From Ketobacter sp. (lineage in GTDB: Bacteria; Pseudomonadota; Gammaproteobacteria; Pseudomonadales; Ketobacteraceae): a DNA stretch of 64,000 nt. The notes below the pieces were generated by a model. That model was not told the origin of the DNA, searched no databases, and saw nothing but the letters and a program-made list of their open reading frames with translations. The stretch covers positions 310,001 to 374,000 of the forward strand of contig NZ_RCHN01000015.1 of the NCBI RefSeq assembly GCF_003671495.1, given 5' to 3'. The translations under genes and the position numbers were made by a program. This document shows positions 7,277-16,226 of the stretch, one piece after another. Positions within the stretch are counted from its first letter, which is position 1; each line of letters starts with the position of its first letter.

Positions 7277-9832
7277 CTATGAAGCGATGGGGGGCGGCAA
7301 TGGTTCAGTCAACGCCGGCAAATACACAGTGAAGGTACTGCCCTGTCCATGGACGCTCTCCGCCCAGATCCGCCCCCCCAATAATTGCGCCAGTCGGTCA
7401 CTGATCACCAAGCCCAGGCCGGTGCCCTGTATATTGAACTGGCGTGCTTCCTTCATGCGCACGAACTCCTTGAACAGGGTACGCAATTCCGCTTCGGGAA
7501 TGCCAATGCCGGTATCATTCACCTGCAGCACCAGCTCATGCCGATCCTCATGATAGGCAAGCGTCACACTGACGCCGCCCTGCTGGGTGTACTTCACGGC
7601 ATTGGAGACGAGGTTGTTGAGGATCTGAATCAGCTTGTCCTTGTCAGTCCAGAACAGCAGCCTTTCCCCGGGCATGTTTACCGTAAACTCCAACCCTTTG
7701 GCTTTGGCGGAAGGGGCCAGCACCTGCAACTGCACATCCAGCAGCTTGCCAATATCGTACTGCCCCCAATCCACTTCCATGCGCCCGGCTTCCACCTTTG
7801 ACAGATCCAGAATGTCATTGATCAGCGACAGCAGGTGGTGGGCATTGCGTCGCACTGTGCCCAGGGCATCCGTGTCCCGTTCCGACAAGTTCTCGGACGC
7901 TCCCTTGATGACCCGTTCGGTAAAGCCGATGATGGAATTGAGCGGCGTGCGCAGCTCATGGGACATGCTGGCCAGGAACTCCGACTTGGCCCGGTTGGCG
8001 GCCTCCAGTTGTCCCATCAGGCTGGATTGCTCGGTAATGTCGAACACCGACACCAGCACCGACAACCGGTCCTCATAGGGCAACGGTTGCAACGCGATGT
8101 CCAGCACCAGCTCGCGGCCGTCTTTTCTGATGCCACGCAAATCGCTGCGGGTACTCATTTTGCGGGAGTGAGGGTCGTTGGAGTAGTTGAGCACAAAACC
8201 ATGATGTCGGGCCCTGACCTCCTCGGGAATCAATGCCGCGATCGACTGGCCCAGCAACTCGTCCGGCGCATATCCGAACACGTCATAGAGCGCCTTGTTG
8301 GCCAACTGTATGGTCTGGTCCTCACCCACCAGCATCAACCCGCAGGGTGCCGAATCAAACAGGGTGGTGAAACGCTTTTCCGACTCCACCTGCTCGGTGA
8401 TGTCGATGGCACTGCACAGGTAACATTCGTCGTCGGACTCACCGGGTGCCTGCTCCAGGTGGTTGCGGTTCACCACAAACCAGCGAATACCCTCTTCGGT
8501 TTCGATATCCAGCTGCCCCACATAGGCCAGGCGTGTCTCCTGGCTGGTGAGACGGCTTTGATTTTCGACCCGGGATACGAAACGTCGCAGCAACGGGCTC
8601 ATGGTCACCCCGTCCGCCCCGAACAGCGATCGGGTAAACGGGTTCACCCGCAGTAAACGCCCGGAGGATTGGCTCTTCACCAGCAAAACCAGTTGCAGGC
8701 TGTCGATCACCGAGTTGGCGAAACGACGCTCTTTCTCCACCGCATCCTTGGTGGCATTCAGCTCCTCCGTGCGCTCCGCGGCCAATTGCTCCGCTTTCTG
8801 CTTGATAAAGTGCAGCGACAGGATGACGTAGAACAACAGCACATCAATGATGATTCCCCCGGCGGCCACATAGCGGGGCAGATCCTCCTGCATACCGTCA
8901 CTGAAGCCATCGGAAGGGGTCACCCGCAAGGTCCAGGGGCGGCCCTGCAACTCAATTTGGCGCACCAGAACCAGCTCCGACTCCGCCACCGGCTTTATGC
9001 CCCCACGGCTGGAATACAGCAGCTGATCCGGTGCCACCCCTTCGCCGTCATAGATCTCATAGTCCAGTTTGAAACTGGCACTGCCCACCACCCCCGCCAT
9101 CAGGTCGCCGGCCCGGAACGCGGCATACAGCCAGGCTTGAAACCGGGATTCCCGCTCCGCCTCGGTTGCCGGTGTATTCCTGGTTTTATAGACCGGCAGG
9201 TAGGTCAGAAATCCGCTCTGCACATCGCGGTCGGTCTCCTGCACCAGGCGAATTTTGCCGGAGGTGGATGCATGACCGGTGCGACGGGCCCGATCCATGG
9301 CCAGGCGCCGGACTTCGTTGGAATACATGTCGTAACCGAAGGCCCGTCGATTACGCCAGTCGAAGGGCTCCAGATAGACGATGGAGGAGTAAATCGCCCG
9401 CTCACCGGCGGGTTTGATGTGATAGTCGGGAAAGCCCTGCGCCTGCACCTCAGCCTCATGCGCCGCGACCTGGTCGGGCTGCAACGGGATGCTGAAACCA
9501 ATACCCTGAATTCCGGGCCAGTACTCATCCAGGTGCAGGTTCCGAACGTAAGTGGCGAACTCCTCGCGACTCAGCTCTTCCGATGCGTACACCATGGCGA
9601 CGGTGGAACGCAGCACCTGCTCGTAGACACTGAGGTGGTTCTGGATCGCTTTCTCCAGCTCTTCCACACTGAAGCGAAAGCGGTCGCTTAAACGCTCTTC
9701 AATAACGTGGGAGGAAACGACGTACGCCCCCACGGTGACAATCAGTGACAGCACCAGCACAAGCCAGGCCGTGTAGGCGTTATGGATAAAGCTGGCTGCA
9801 GCATACCAGCGACGAATCGGCATCGGACGCAT
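7277..9832 (-). CDS. Membrane sensor histidine kinase (CHASE-PAS-PAS-HisKA-HATPase)
   Basis: About 850 residues. After a first membrane helix (near residues 12-35) comes a periplasmic CHASE sensor with the typical EPFDWRNRRAFGYDM segment, then a second helix and two PAS domains. The dimerisation domain has the phospho-acceptor His in SMSHELRTPLNS. The ATPase domain has the N box (NNLVSNAVKYT), G1 (DTGIGIP) and G2 (GTGLGL). No receiver or Hpt domain is attached and no response regulator gene is adjacent, so the partner lies elsewhere. The frame can extend to a GTG at 9880 without a ribosome site. An ATG at 9832, or one three codons later preceded by AAAGGA, is more plausible. Confidence 0.9.
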   Translation of the reverse strand: MRPMPIRRWYAAASFIHNAYTAWLVLVLSLIVTVGAYVVSSHVIEERLSDRFRFSVEELEKAIQNHLSVYEQVLRSTVAMVYASEELSREEFATYVRNLHLDEYWPGIQGIGFSIPLQPDQVAAHEAEVQAQGFPDYHIKPAGERAIYSSIVYLEPFDWRNRRAFGYDMYSNEVRRLAMDRARRTGHASTSGKIRLVQETDRDVQSGFLTYLPVYKTRNTPATEAERESRFQAWLYAAFRAGDLMAGVVGSASFKLDYEIYDGEGVAPDQLLYSSRGGIKPVAESELVLVRQIELQGRPWTLRVTPSDGFSDGMQEDLPRYVAAGGIIIDVLLFYVILSLHFIKQKAEQLAAERTEELNATKDAVEKERRFANSVIDSLQLVLLVKSQSSGRLLRVNPFTRSLFGADGVTMSPLLRRFVSRVENQSRLTSQETRLAYVGQLDIETEEGIRWFVVNRNHLEQAPGESDDECYLCSAIDITEQVESEKRFTTLFDSAPCGLMLVGEDQTIQLANKALYDVFGYAPDELLGQSIAALIPEEVRARHHGFVLNYSNDPHSRKMSTRSDLRGIRKDGRELVLDIALQPLPYEDRLSVLVSVFDITEQSSLMGQLEAANRAKSEFLASMSHELRTPLNSIIGFTERVIKGASENLSERDTDALGTVRRNAHHLLSLINDILDLSKVEAGRMEVDWGQYDIGKLLDVQLQVLAPSAKAKGLEFTVNMPGERLLFWTDKDKLIQILNNLVSNAVKYTQQGGVSVTLAYHEDRHELVLQVNDTGIGIPEAELRTLFKEFVRMKEARQFNIQGTGLGLVISDRLAQLLGGRIWAESVHGQGSTFTVYLPALTEPLPPPIAS

Positions 9833-9943
9833 CCTTTCTAGAACTTCCTGATCACGGCGAATCGATCTGCAGTGACTCACCTACTAAGCTTAGCTCAGCT
9901 CCGGAAGATTGCATTCCCTTGCAATCCGATTGAAAACAGTTAC

Positions 9944-10423
9944 TTAGTGATGATGCCCGCCCACGCCGTGGGCATGGCCGTGGGCCTTTTCGTCCTCTGT
10001 GGCGGGGCGCAACCCCACTATCTGCACATCAAACGTGAGGGTCTTGCCCGCCAGGGGGTGGTTCAGATCACAATCGGCATTGAATTTTCCCACCTTCACC
10101 ACCGTGACCTGGCGCTGGCCCTGTTCGGTTTGCACCCAGGCCGTCATGCCCGGGCGCCACTTCTTCGCACCCTGCATGTGCTTCAGGGGAATGCGCTGGG
10201 TGGCACCGTCCTTGCGCTCGCCATAGGCTTCCGCCGGCTCGATGGTGACGCTGAAACTGTCCCCTTCCTGCTTGCCGGCCATGGCCTTTTCCAACCCCGG
10301 GATGATGTTCTGATGGCCGTGGAGATACGCCATCGGCTCCCCACCCTGCGTACTTTCCAGCTCATTGCCCGCTTCGCTCAAGGTGTAATGAAACTGGACA
10401 ACTGTATCGTTAGTGATGCTCAT
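9944..10423 (-). CDS. slyD: FKBP-type peptidyl-prolyl isomerase, SlyD-like
   Basis: A 159-residue cytoplasmic prolyl isomerase and chaperone. The FKBP domain is split by the insert-in-flap chaperone domain (about residues 70-120), and the motifs FHYTL, LHGHQNIIPGLE and EPAEAYGE are typical. The tail is rich in histidine (GHAHGVGGHHH), as in SlyD proteins that bind nickel, though shorter than in E. coli. Single gene between the sensor kinase and rlmJ. Confidence 0.9.
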   Translation of the reverse strand: MSITNDTVVQFHYTLSEAGNELESTQGGEPMAYLHGHQNIIPGLEKAMAGKQEGDSFSVTIEPAEAYGERKDGATQRIPLKHMQGAKKWRPGMTAWVQTEQGQRQVTVVKVGKFNADCDLNHPLAGKTLTFDVQIVGLRPATEDEKAHGHAHGVGGHHH

Positions 10424-10477
10424 AACCGTGTTTCCTGTTGAGGTGTTACTTCTGAATCATTGTGTGCCCGGGAGGGC

Positions 10478-11329
10478 TTATTCGGACTTTTCCTGAATCG
10501 ACCACTCGGCCCCGTCATCCTGCGCCAGCAGCTGGGTCAGGGCCGGCAGTCCCTGCTCCAGTTGCGTCCGCAACGTCCAGGGCGGGTTGATCACAAACAT
10601 TCCACTGCCGAACATACCATGACCCTGGGGTGGACGGCTGACCGCCATCTGCACGTCCAGCCAACGGGTGCAGGGCAGCTTTTGCAACTGTTCGGAAAAG
10701 CGCTGGGCAGACACCGAGTTGATCAACGGATACCACACCAGATACTGCCCGGTGGCAAACCGCTTCAGGCATTCGTTCATGGCGGTAAGGACTTTGTTGT
10801 AGTCACTCTTGATCTCGTAGGACGGGTCCATCAGCACCAGGCCGCGCCGGCTCTCCGGTGGCAGTAACCCTTTCACCGCCACAAACCCGTCCCCTTCCAG
10901 CACCTTGACCCGATGATCCCGCGCAAACAGCTTCACCAGCGCCACCAGATCGGAACCGTGCAGTTCGATCAAGCGCAGCCGGTCGTCCGGGCGCAGCAGC
11001 CCGGCAGCCAACGCCGGTGAGCCGGGATACTGTAGCAATGTGCCTTTATTCTGGCCCCGCTTATTTTGATTCTGCACCTGTGCCAGATACAGGTTGAGGC
11101 TCTCCGGCAGGTCAGTCGCCTCCCACAGGCGCGCGATTCCGGCGTCCGCTTCTGCGGTCTTACGGGCATAGGCGTCTTTCAGGGAGTACTGCCCGCTCCC
11201 GGCATGGGTGTCGATATAAAAGAAGGGTTTGTCCTTCTGCTTCAGGTATTCCAGGCACAACACCAGCACCCAGTGTTTCAGGACATCCCCGTGATTACCG
11301 GCGTGAAACCCGTGGCGATAACTCAACAT
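10478..11329 (-). CDS. rlmJ: 23S rRNA (adenine-2030-N6)-methyltransferase
   Basis: Methylates A2030 of 23S rRNA using S-adenosylmethionine. The start at 11329 gives the classical opening MLSYRHGFHAGNHGDVLKH and a 283-residue product; the frame is open further upstream but into the next gene. The N6-adenine methylase catalytic motif reads DPSYE where E. coli RlmJ, as I recall it, has DPPYE; the following IKSDY and the WYPLI strand are conserved. Probably transcribed with the interrupted GNAT gene 13 bases upstream. Confidence 0.93.
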   Translation of the reverse strand: MLSYRHGFHAGNHGDVLKHWVLVLCLEYLKQKDKPFFYIDTHAGSGQYSLKDAYARKTAEADAGIARLWEATDLPESLNLYLAQVQNQNKRGQNKGTLLQYPGSPALAAGLLRPDDRLRLIELHGSDLVALVKLFARDHRVKVLEGDGFVAVKGLLPPESRRGLVLMDPSYEIKSDYNKVLTAMNECLKRFATGQYLVWYPLINSVSAQRFSEQLQKLPCTRWLDVQMAVSRPPQGHGMFGSGMFVINPPWTLRTQLEQGLPALTQLLAQDDGAEWSIQEKSE

Positions 11330-11342
11330 AGAGCACAATTCC

Positions 11343-11957
11343 TCATTGATCTTTCCTCTGTCTATCCCGCACCCAGAAGCGCATGGTTTTCGCGGTATCC
11401 TCCGTCTGCCCCAGATCCAGCCAGGAATACTGGCACTCCAGATCCGGGCGGCACTGATAACCGCGCTTGTTCCAGAACAGATCATGGGGCCGATACTGGG
11501 CAGGGCGCAGCGGATGATCCATGGGTCTGACCACGGCACAAAACGTGGTGATGGCATAACCCAGTTCAGCGGCCACCCGCTCCCGCTCATCAAAAAAGCG
11601 ATGGCCGATGCCGGTGCCGCGATATTCCGGCAACAATACCGACTCGCCGAAATAGTAGAGGCTTGCTAAGTCCTCCCCTCCGTCCTGGATGGGCTTCTGA
11701 AACGGTTTTTGGAAGGCGCTGTCCGCGTCCCGCATTGGCAGACCGGTGGAGGCTCCCACCACCCGTGCACCATCCAATGCCAGCACCAGCACACTCCGGT
11801 CCGAGGCTTGATAACGCTACAGGTAGCGTTGCTCATAAGCCACATCACCATCGTATAAATAGGGAAACTCGCGGAACACCTGGATGCGCAGCGCCGCCAC
11901 CGGCTCGATCCAGTGGGCGAACTGGTCTCCAGTAACCGTCTTGGTGGTCAGAGACAT
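11343..11957 (-). pseudogene. GNAT N-acetyltransferase interrupted by an in-frame amber codon
   Basis: Read from the ATG at 11957, the frame gives 46 residues ending AYEQRYL, then TAG at 11819-11817. It continues in the same frame (RYQASDRSVLVLALDG...) for 157 more residues to 11343. The downstream part holds the acetyl-CoA loop LPEYRGTGIGHRFF, so the whole is one acetyltransferase split by a single stop. A CAG to TAG change (Gln47) would explain it. A GTG at 11792 could restart translation, but that product would lack the first strands of the fold. It is either a recent pseudogene, a sequencing error, or a readthrough gene. Confidence 0.8.
11813..11830. other. Perfect palindrome surrounding the amber codon
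   Basis: Arms AACGCTAC and GTAGCGTT flank a 2-base centre, and the amber codon (11817-11819) lies in one arm. With CAG in place of TAG, the outermost-to-centre pairing would be broken at that base, so the stop mutation perfects the palindrome. Confidence 0.75.
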
Positions 11958-12053
11958 CGATATACACAAGGCAGGTTGAAGAGGGGGCAGGCTACCACAG
12001 GTGCCAATTAATGAAAATCCACCCGGAAGGCTTAATTCGGAGGGGCAGAAACC

Positions 12054-12116
12054 CTGCGGTGGCGCAGCCCCGCGGTGGGTTTACCCTGAGACCGGCGGCG
12101 CTTGGGCTAGGCCGGT
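12054..12116. other. GC-rich run of three consecutive hairpins
   Basis: Three back-to-back inverted repeats: CTGCG/CGCAG (12054-12067), GGGT/ACCC (12077-12086) and ACCGGC/GCCGGT (12091-12116). The last one spans the stop codon of the small zinc-ribbon gene and may help terminate it. The sequence has no T-run and matches no RNA family I recognise. Confidence 0.45.
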
Positions 12117-12289
12117 ACCGCTAGTTTCTCACGCGGCTTGCCGTGCTTCACCAGGGGTTTGGCCTGTAGATCCGCATGAAACCCGCACGCGCAATCAAAT
12201 GCTGCCTGAGCTTTGATTGCGGAGAGGGTTTTTGGCGTGAGGGAACCACAGGAAGGGCATTTCAGATTGAGCGTCAGTTCTGCTTGCAT
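12107..12289 (-). CDS. Small zinc-ribbon-like protein
   Basis: A 60-residue product with two cysteine pairs, CPSCG (11-15) and CACG (33-36), the layout of a small zinc ribbon. AGAGGTG lies 5-11 bases before the ATG, a good ribosome site, which supports it as a real gene. The C-terminal half is basic. I do not recognise the family. It could bind nucleic acid or a protein partner. Confidence 0.6.
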   Translation of the reverse strand: MQAELTLNLKCPSCGSLTPKTLSAIKAQAAFDCACGFHADLQAKPLVKHGKPREKLAVPA

Positions 12290-12427
12290 GCCTGCACCTC
12301 TTGGAGCTTATCCGTGCATGTTGTTGTTATGATCTGCATTGATAAAGCTACCAGACAGCAATACATTTGTGAAGAAAAATGTCTACAGCTCAACCCATGC
12401 ATGCCCCCCGGTTTCAGCCCTGCGCCA

Positions 12428-13309
12428 CTAGATTTTCAACACACTCAGGTTCAGCTTGCCATCGGCCATGGGTGGGCACCAGAAGAACATGCCGGTAATG
12501 GGTTGGGTAAAGCGGAACAGTCCATCAGTGATGCCATCCTCCAGCCCCACCATGCGCTTTAGAATATCCTGGAACGCATCAAAGCTTTTGCCAAAACACA
12601 GAAACACCAATCCTTCCTGAGTGGCATCGTTCCACGGCATGGAACGACGCAGAATAAAAGCTTCAGGAGAGAAGCTTTCCTGCGCAGCGCGTTTCACGTG
12701 GGCCGATTCCGGAGCCTCATCAAACTCCTCATTGTCGGACAGGTGCCGACCGATGATGTTGTCCTGCTCCGCTTGGGGCAACGAATGGAAGTGATTGAGA
12801 TTGTGAATCCACTGCTGCACGGAGACGAAACTGGATTGATCAAGCCCTTCGATATTGCTGGACACCAGTGCCGCCTGCTCTGCTTTGTCACCTTCAGGGT
12901 TTTCGGTACCGTCGATATAACCAGAAAGGTCACGGCTGTCCCGATACATAAAACAATCAACCGCCTCCCGCAGTTCAAAGGCCCCTGCCAACCGTTGCCG
13001 GAGATCCCGCGATTGCATCAGTAGCTCGCCACGATCGTCACCCCGCAACCAGATCCAGAGGGACGCGGGCGTCGAGGGAATCTCAACGGCAGCCCCGGAC
13101 AGTGCCGGCATATCCTGCATGCCTTTGATCTCACATCCCAACTGTGCCAGCAGGCTCGCGCCCAGGCCCACCACCATGGTGTCACCGTCGGCCACCGCCT
13201 GCAGTCGCTTCAGCGGCTCCACCGGATCGCTGTCCGGTACGTGGGTGAACATGAGATGCCGGGCCACCTTGGGCACCGGCGACAGAATTCCAGGTTGTGC
13301 AGACGACAT
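12428..13309 (-). CDS. DyP-type heme peroxidase
   Basis: Dye-decolorizing peroxidase of 293 residues. The distal heme motif GYIDGTENP (130-138) supplies the catalytic Asp133. Arg221 lies in ILRRSMPW and the proximal heme ligand is probably His204. The start at 13309 is preceded by GGGGGAG; the frame extends 36 codons upstream without a ribosome site. There is no signal peptide or Tat motif, so it is a cytoplasmic, or encapsulin-packaged, P-type (formerly class B) enzyme using H2O2. No encapsulin gene is adjacent. Confidence 0.93.
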   Translation of the reverse strand: MSSAQPGILSPVPKVARHLMFTHVPDSDPVEPLKRLQAVADGDTMVVGLGASLLAQLGCEIKGMQDMPALSGAAVEIPSTPASLWIWLRGDDRGELLMQSRDLRQRLAGAFELREAVDCFMYRDSRDLSGYIDGTENPEGDKAEQAALVSSNIEGLDQSSFVSVQQWIHNLNHFHSLPQAEQDNIIGRHLSDNEEFDEAPESAHVKRAAQESFSPEAFILRRSMPWNDATQEGLVFLCFGKSFDAFQDILKRMVGLEDGITDGLFRFTQPITGMFFWCPPMADGKLNLSVLKI

Positions 13310-13437
13310 GATGGCTCCCCCTTTATTGGCCTGTGAACGTTTATAACACAGCCGCTCGATCGCGCAATACCGGCAGCCCCAGCCAATGATCGACATCAAA
13401 TAAACTTTGGAAAACAAACGGGCCTGGCCATAACGTA

Positions 13438-13464
13438 AAACGGGGCACCTTAAGCGCCCCGTTT
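13438..13464 (-). terminator. Terminator after ilvD
   Basis: Stem AAACGGGGC / GCCCCGTTT (9 pairs, 9-base loop) lies 20 bases downstream of the ilvD stop. The T-rich end of the stem serves the minus strand. Confidence 0.75.
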
Positions 13465-13484
13465 ATGACCAGCCACCGCCGCCT

Positions 13485-15338
13485 TTATTGTTCGATTTGC
13501 GACAGATCCCGCACACCACCACGATCGGCACTGGTGGCCAGAGCAGCATAGGCACGCAGGGCGGTACTCACTTTGCGGGGACGATCTTCCAACGGTTTCC
13601 AACCGGCTTTGCCTTTGGCGTCCATGGCCGCACGACGCTGGGCCAGCACCTCATCACTCAGCAACACATCGATGCTGCGATTGGGAATATCGATTTTGAT
13701 CAGATCGCCCTGCTCCACCAGACCGATGGCACCCCCGGAGGCGGCCTCTGGAGAAACATGGCCGATGGACAGGCCGGAGGTGCCCCCCGAGAAACGGCCA
13801 TCGGTCAACAGGGCGCACTGTTTACCCAGGCCTTTGGATTTGAGGTACGACGTGGGATACAGCATTTCCTGCATGCCGGGGCCACCTTTGGGGCCCTCAT
13901 AACGGATGACAACCACTTCTCCCGGCTGAACCTCATCCCCCAGAATGCCTTTTACCGCTGCATCCTGGCTTTCAAAAATTCGGGCCGGGCCCTCAAACAC
14001 CAGGATGCTGTCGTCCACCCCTGCGGTTTTCACCACACACCCGTTCAGGGCAATGTTACCCGTCAGTACCGCCAAGCCGCCCTCTTTGGAATAGGCGTGT
14101 TCCAGGGAGCGAATGCAGCCGTTGGCACGGTCGGCGTCCACGGAATCCCAACGGCAATTCTGGCTGAACGCCTGCTGGGTGGGAATGCCCGCAGGGCCGG
14201 CGCGGAAGAAGGTATGTACGGCCTCATCGTCGGTCTGGGTAATATCCCATTTCGCCAGGGCTTCTTCCATGGAAGGCGCATGCACCGTGGACACGTCGGT
14301 GTGCAACAGCCCAGCCCGGTTCAACTCACCCAGGATGCCCATGATGCCTCCGGCACGGTGCACGTCCTCAATGTGGTATTGCTGGGTGTTGGGTGCCACC
14401 TTGCACAGCTGCGGCACTTTGCGAGACAGGCGATCAATGTCCGCCATGCCGAAATCCACTTCCCCTTCCTGGGCCGCGGCCATCAGGTGCAGGATGGTGT
14501 TGGTGGAACCGCCCATGGCGATGTCCAGGGTGATGGCGTTTTCGAAGGCTTTTACATTGGCGATGGCGCGGGGCAACACGCTGGCGTCGTCCTGCTCGTA
14601 ATAGCGCTTGGTGATCTCAACGATACGCCGGCCCGCTTCCAGGAACAGTTGCTCACGATCGGCGTGGGTAGCCAGAGTGGTACCGTTACCGGGCAACGAC
14701 AAGCCCAGGGCTTCCGTCAGACAGTTCATGGAGTTGGCGGTGAACATGCCGGAGCAGGAGCCGCAGGTGGGGCAGGCACTGCGCTCATACACATCCGCCT
14801 GCTCGTCGGTGATGTTGGGGTCCGCCGCCGCCACCATGGCGTCCACCAGATCCAGCTTGATGATCTTGTCGGAGAGTTTGGTCTTGCCGGCTTCCATGGG
14901 GCCACCGGAGACAAAAATCACCGGAATATTCAGGCGCAATGCGGCCATCAGCATTCCCGGGGTGATCTTGTCACAGTTGGAAATACACACCAGGGCATCG
15001 GCGCAGTGGGCATTGACCATGTATTCCACGGAATCGGCGATGATCTCGCGGGAAGGCAGGCTGTACAGCATGCCATCGTGGCCCATGGCAATGCCGTCAT
15101 CCACCGCGATGGTGTTGAACTCTTTGGCCACACCGCCGGCTTTCTCAATCTCCCGGCACACTAGCTGGCCCAGATCCTTCAGGTGCACATGGCCAGGCAC
15201 AAACTGGGTGAAGGAATTGGCCACCGCAATAATGGGTTTCTGGAAATCCTCGTCCTGCATGCCGGTGGCCCGCCACAGGGCTCGGGCGCCCGCCATATTT
15301 CGGCCTTGGGTGGAGGTTTTGGAACGATACGCCGGCAT
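13485..15338 (-). CDS. ilvD: Dihydroxy-acid dehydratase
   Basis: Catalyses the dehydration of 2,3-dihydroxy acids to 2-keto acids in valine, isoleucine and leucine synthesis; an iron-sulfur enzyme in the cytoplasm. At 617 residues it matches the E. coli length. The cluster cysteines lie in [11 protein letters not shown] (near 122) and [15 protein letters not shown] (near 195), and the C-terminal [20 protein letters not shown] signature is intact. It is monocistronic, with a terminator after it and a regulator gene upstream in the same orientation. leuA of the same pathway is 15 kb away. Confidence 0.98.
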   Translation of the reverse strand: MPAYRSKTSTQGRNMAGARALWRATGMQDEDFQKPIIAVANSFTQFVPGHVHLKDLGQLVCREIEKAGGVAKEFNTIAVDDGIAMGHDGMLYSLPSREIIADSVEYMVNAHCADALVCISNCDKITPGMLMAALRLNIPVIFVSGGPMEAGKTKLSDKIIKLDLVDAMVAAADPNITDEQADVYERSACPTCGSCSGMFTANSMNCLTEALGLSLPGNGTTLATHADREQLFLEAGRRIVEITKRYYEQDDASVLPRAIANVKAFENAITLDIAMGGSTNTILHLMAAAQEGEVDFGMADIDRLSRKVPQLCKVAPNTQQYHIEDVHRAGGIMGILGELNRAGLLHTDVSTVHAPSMEEALAKWDITQTDDEAVHTFFRAGPAGIPTQQAFSQNCRWDSVDADRANGCIRSLEHAYSKEGGLAVLTGNIALNGCVVKTAGVDDSILVFEGPARIFESQDAAVKGILGDEVQPGEVVVIRYEGPKGGPGMQEMLYPTSYLKSKGLGKQCALLTDGRFSGGTSGLSIGHVSPEAASGGAIGLVEQGDLIKIDIPNRSIDVLLSDEVLAQRRAAMDAKGKAGWKPLEDRPRKVSTALRAYAALATSADRGGVRDLSQIEQ

Positions 15339-15422
15339 GGTGCTCTCCTGCTCTACTGTCTTTGTGGAAGCAAATTTTCAGGCCGCATAGGATAGCAGGA
15401 AGCGCCCGCCCGCAACAGGGAT

Positions 15423-16055
15423 TCAGCCGTTCAAGGCGCGACTGCCCAGCACCATCATCAGCATCTGACGCTCCAGCATGGCCAGTCGTTGCTCCCGCTT
15501 TTCCTTGCCCATATCCAGGACATTCAACACATAGGTGATCAACAACGAAAAAATCGCATCGGATTCAACTTCATAGCGGCTCTTGCCCAGGCCCCGCCGA
15601 ACCGCGGCGTCGCTCATGTCCGAAGCCATTTCCCGGCGCATAATGGACAATTCCCGGCGAATGATGCGGCGATACTCAGGGTTGGGGTTAAACCACTGTA
15701 AAATCAACAACCTGAGCACCGGCTCAAAATGCGCCACTGCTTTACCGAACTGCTGCAACAGAGTTTTCAGAGCCACTTCCGCTTCCTGATTCATGATCTC
15801 CTTACGGGCGCCCCGGGCCGCCGCCCGCAACCGCAGCAGCGACTCATCCACCAGCGCCAGGCCCAGCTCATCCATATCCGCAAAATGGTTGTAAAGAGAG
15901 GGAGCCGCCATACCGGCCGCCCGCGCCACTTCTCTCAGGCCCAGTGCATCCGGTGAACGGCCTTCCTCCACCAACTGCAGTGCTGCCCCCAGAATACGCC
16001 TGCGAGTGGCCTCTTTACGATCGGAACGGGTGTTTTTGGAGACACTTTCGGACAT
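15423..16055 (-). CDS. TetR-family repressor, FabR/DesT-like
   Basis: A 210-residue repressor. The N-terminal TetR HTH (about 14-60) contains LREVARAAGMAAPSLYNHFADMDELG, followed by LALVDESLLRLR, which strongly resembles FabR and DesT, the repressors of unsaturated fatty acid genes that sense acyl-CoA. The ligand domain fills the rest. It is divergent from two fatty acyl-CoA reductase-like genes, and two look-alike palindromes sit in the 171-base gap. It therefore probably controls itself and the reductase pair in response to acyl-CoA. Resemblance to FabR is from memory of the family. Confidence 0.85.
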   Translation of the reverse strand: MSESVSKNTRSDRKEATRRRILGAALQLVEEGRSPDALGLREVARAAGMAAPSLYNHFADMDELGLALVDESLLRLRAAARGARKEIMNQEAEVALKTLLQQFGKAVAHFEPVLRLLILQWFNPNPEYRRIIRRELSIMRREMASDMSDAAVRRGLGKSRYEVESDAIFSLLITYVLNVLDMGKEKREQRLAMLERQMLMMVLGSRALNG

Positions 16056-16075
16056 TCAATGCACTCATCACTTCA

Positions 16076-16091
16076 ACATACAGTCGTTAGT
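16076..16091. promoter_or_regulatory. Candidate operator 1 (imperfect palindrome)
   Basis: ACATAC-AGTC-GTTAGT, the same 6-4-6 layout as the perfect site at 16166, lies 20 bases upstream of the TetR start. One half-site is identical (GTTAGT) and the other is degenerate. Suitable for autoregulation. Confidence 0.45.
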
Positions 16092-16165
16092 TTATACTTG
16101 GAAACAGAGAATCACAATTTAATCCTATCCCCCTATTGACTTACTATCAGGCCTGATTTAGCTTA

Positions 16166-16181
16166 ACTAACACTTGTTAGT
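16166..16181. promoter_or_regulatory. Candidate operator 2 (perfect palindrome)
   Basis: ACTAAC-ACTT-GTTAGT is a perfect inverted repeat between the divergent regulator and the reductase genes. A weak promoter, TTGACT (16136-16141) and TAGCTT 17 bases later, ends just before it, so a bound repressor would block the start point. The layout resembles DesT-type sites (AC-N4-GT core). Confidence 0.65.
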
Positions 16182-16226
16182 CTTATTGTTGTTGTCGCTA
16201 TTTTTTTGCTTTGAGGGAATGCCAGA

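Noticed and set aside
13488-15164. Long open frame on the plus strand opposite ilvD
   Set aside because: It is the codon-bias shadow of ilvD. The peptide is rich in His, Gly and Gln with no known motif, and ilvD itself is certain.
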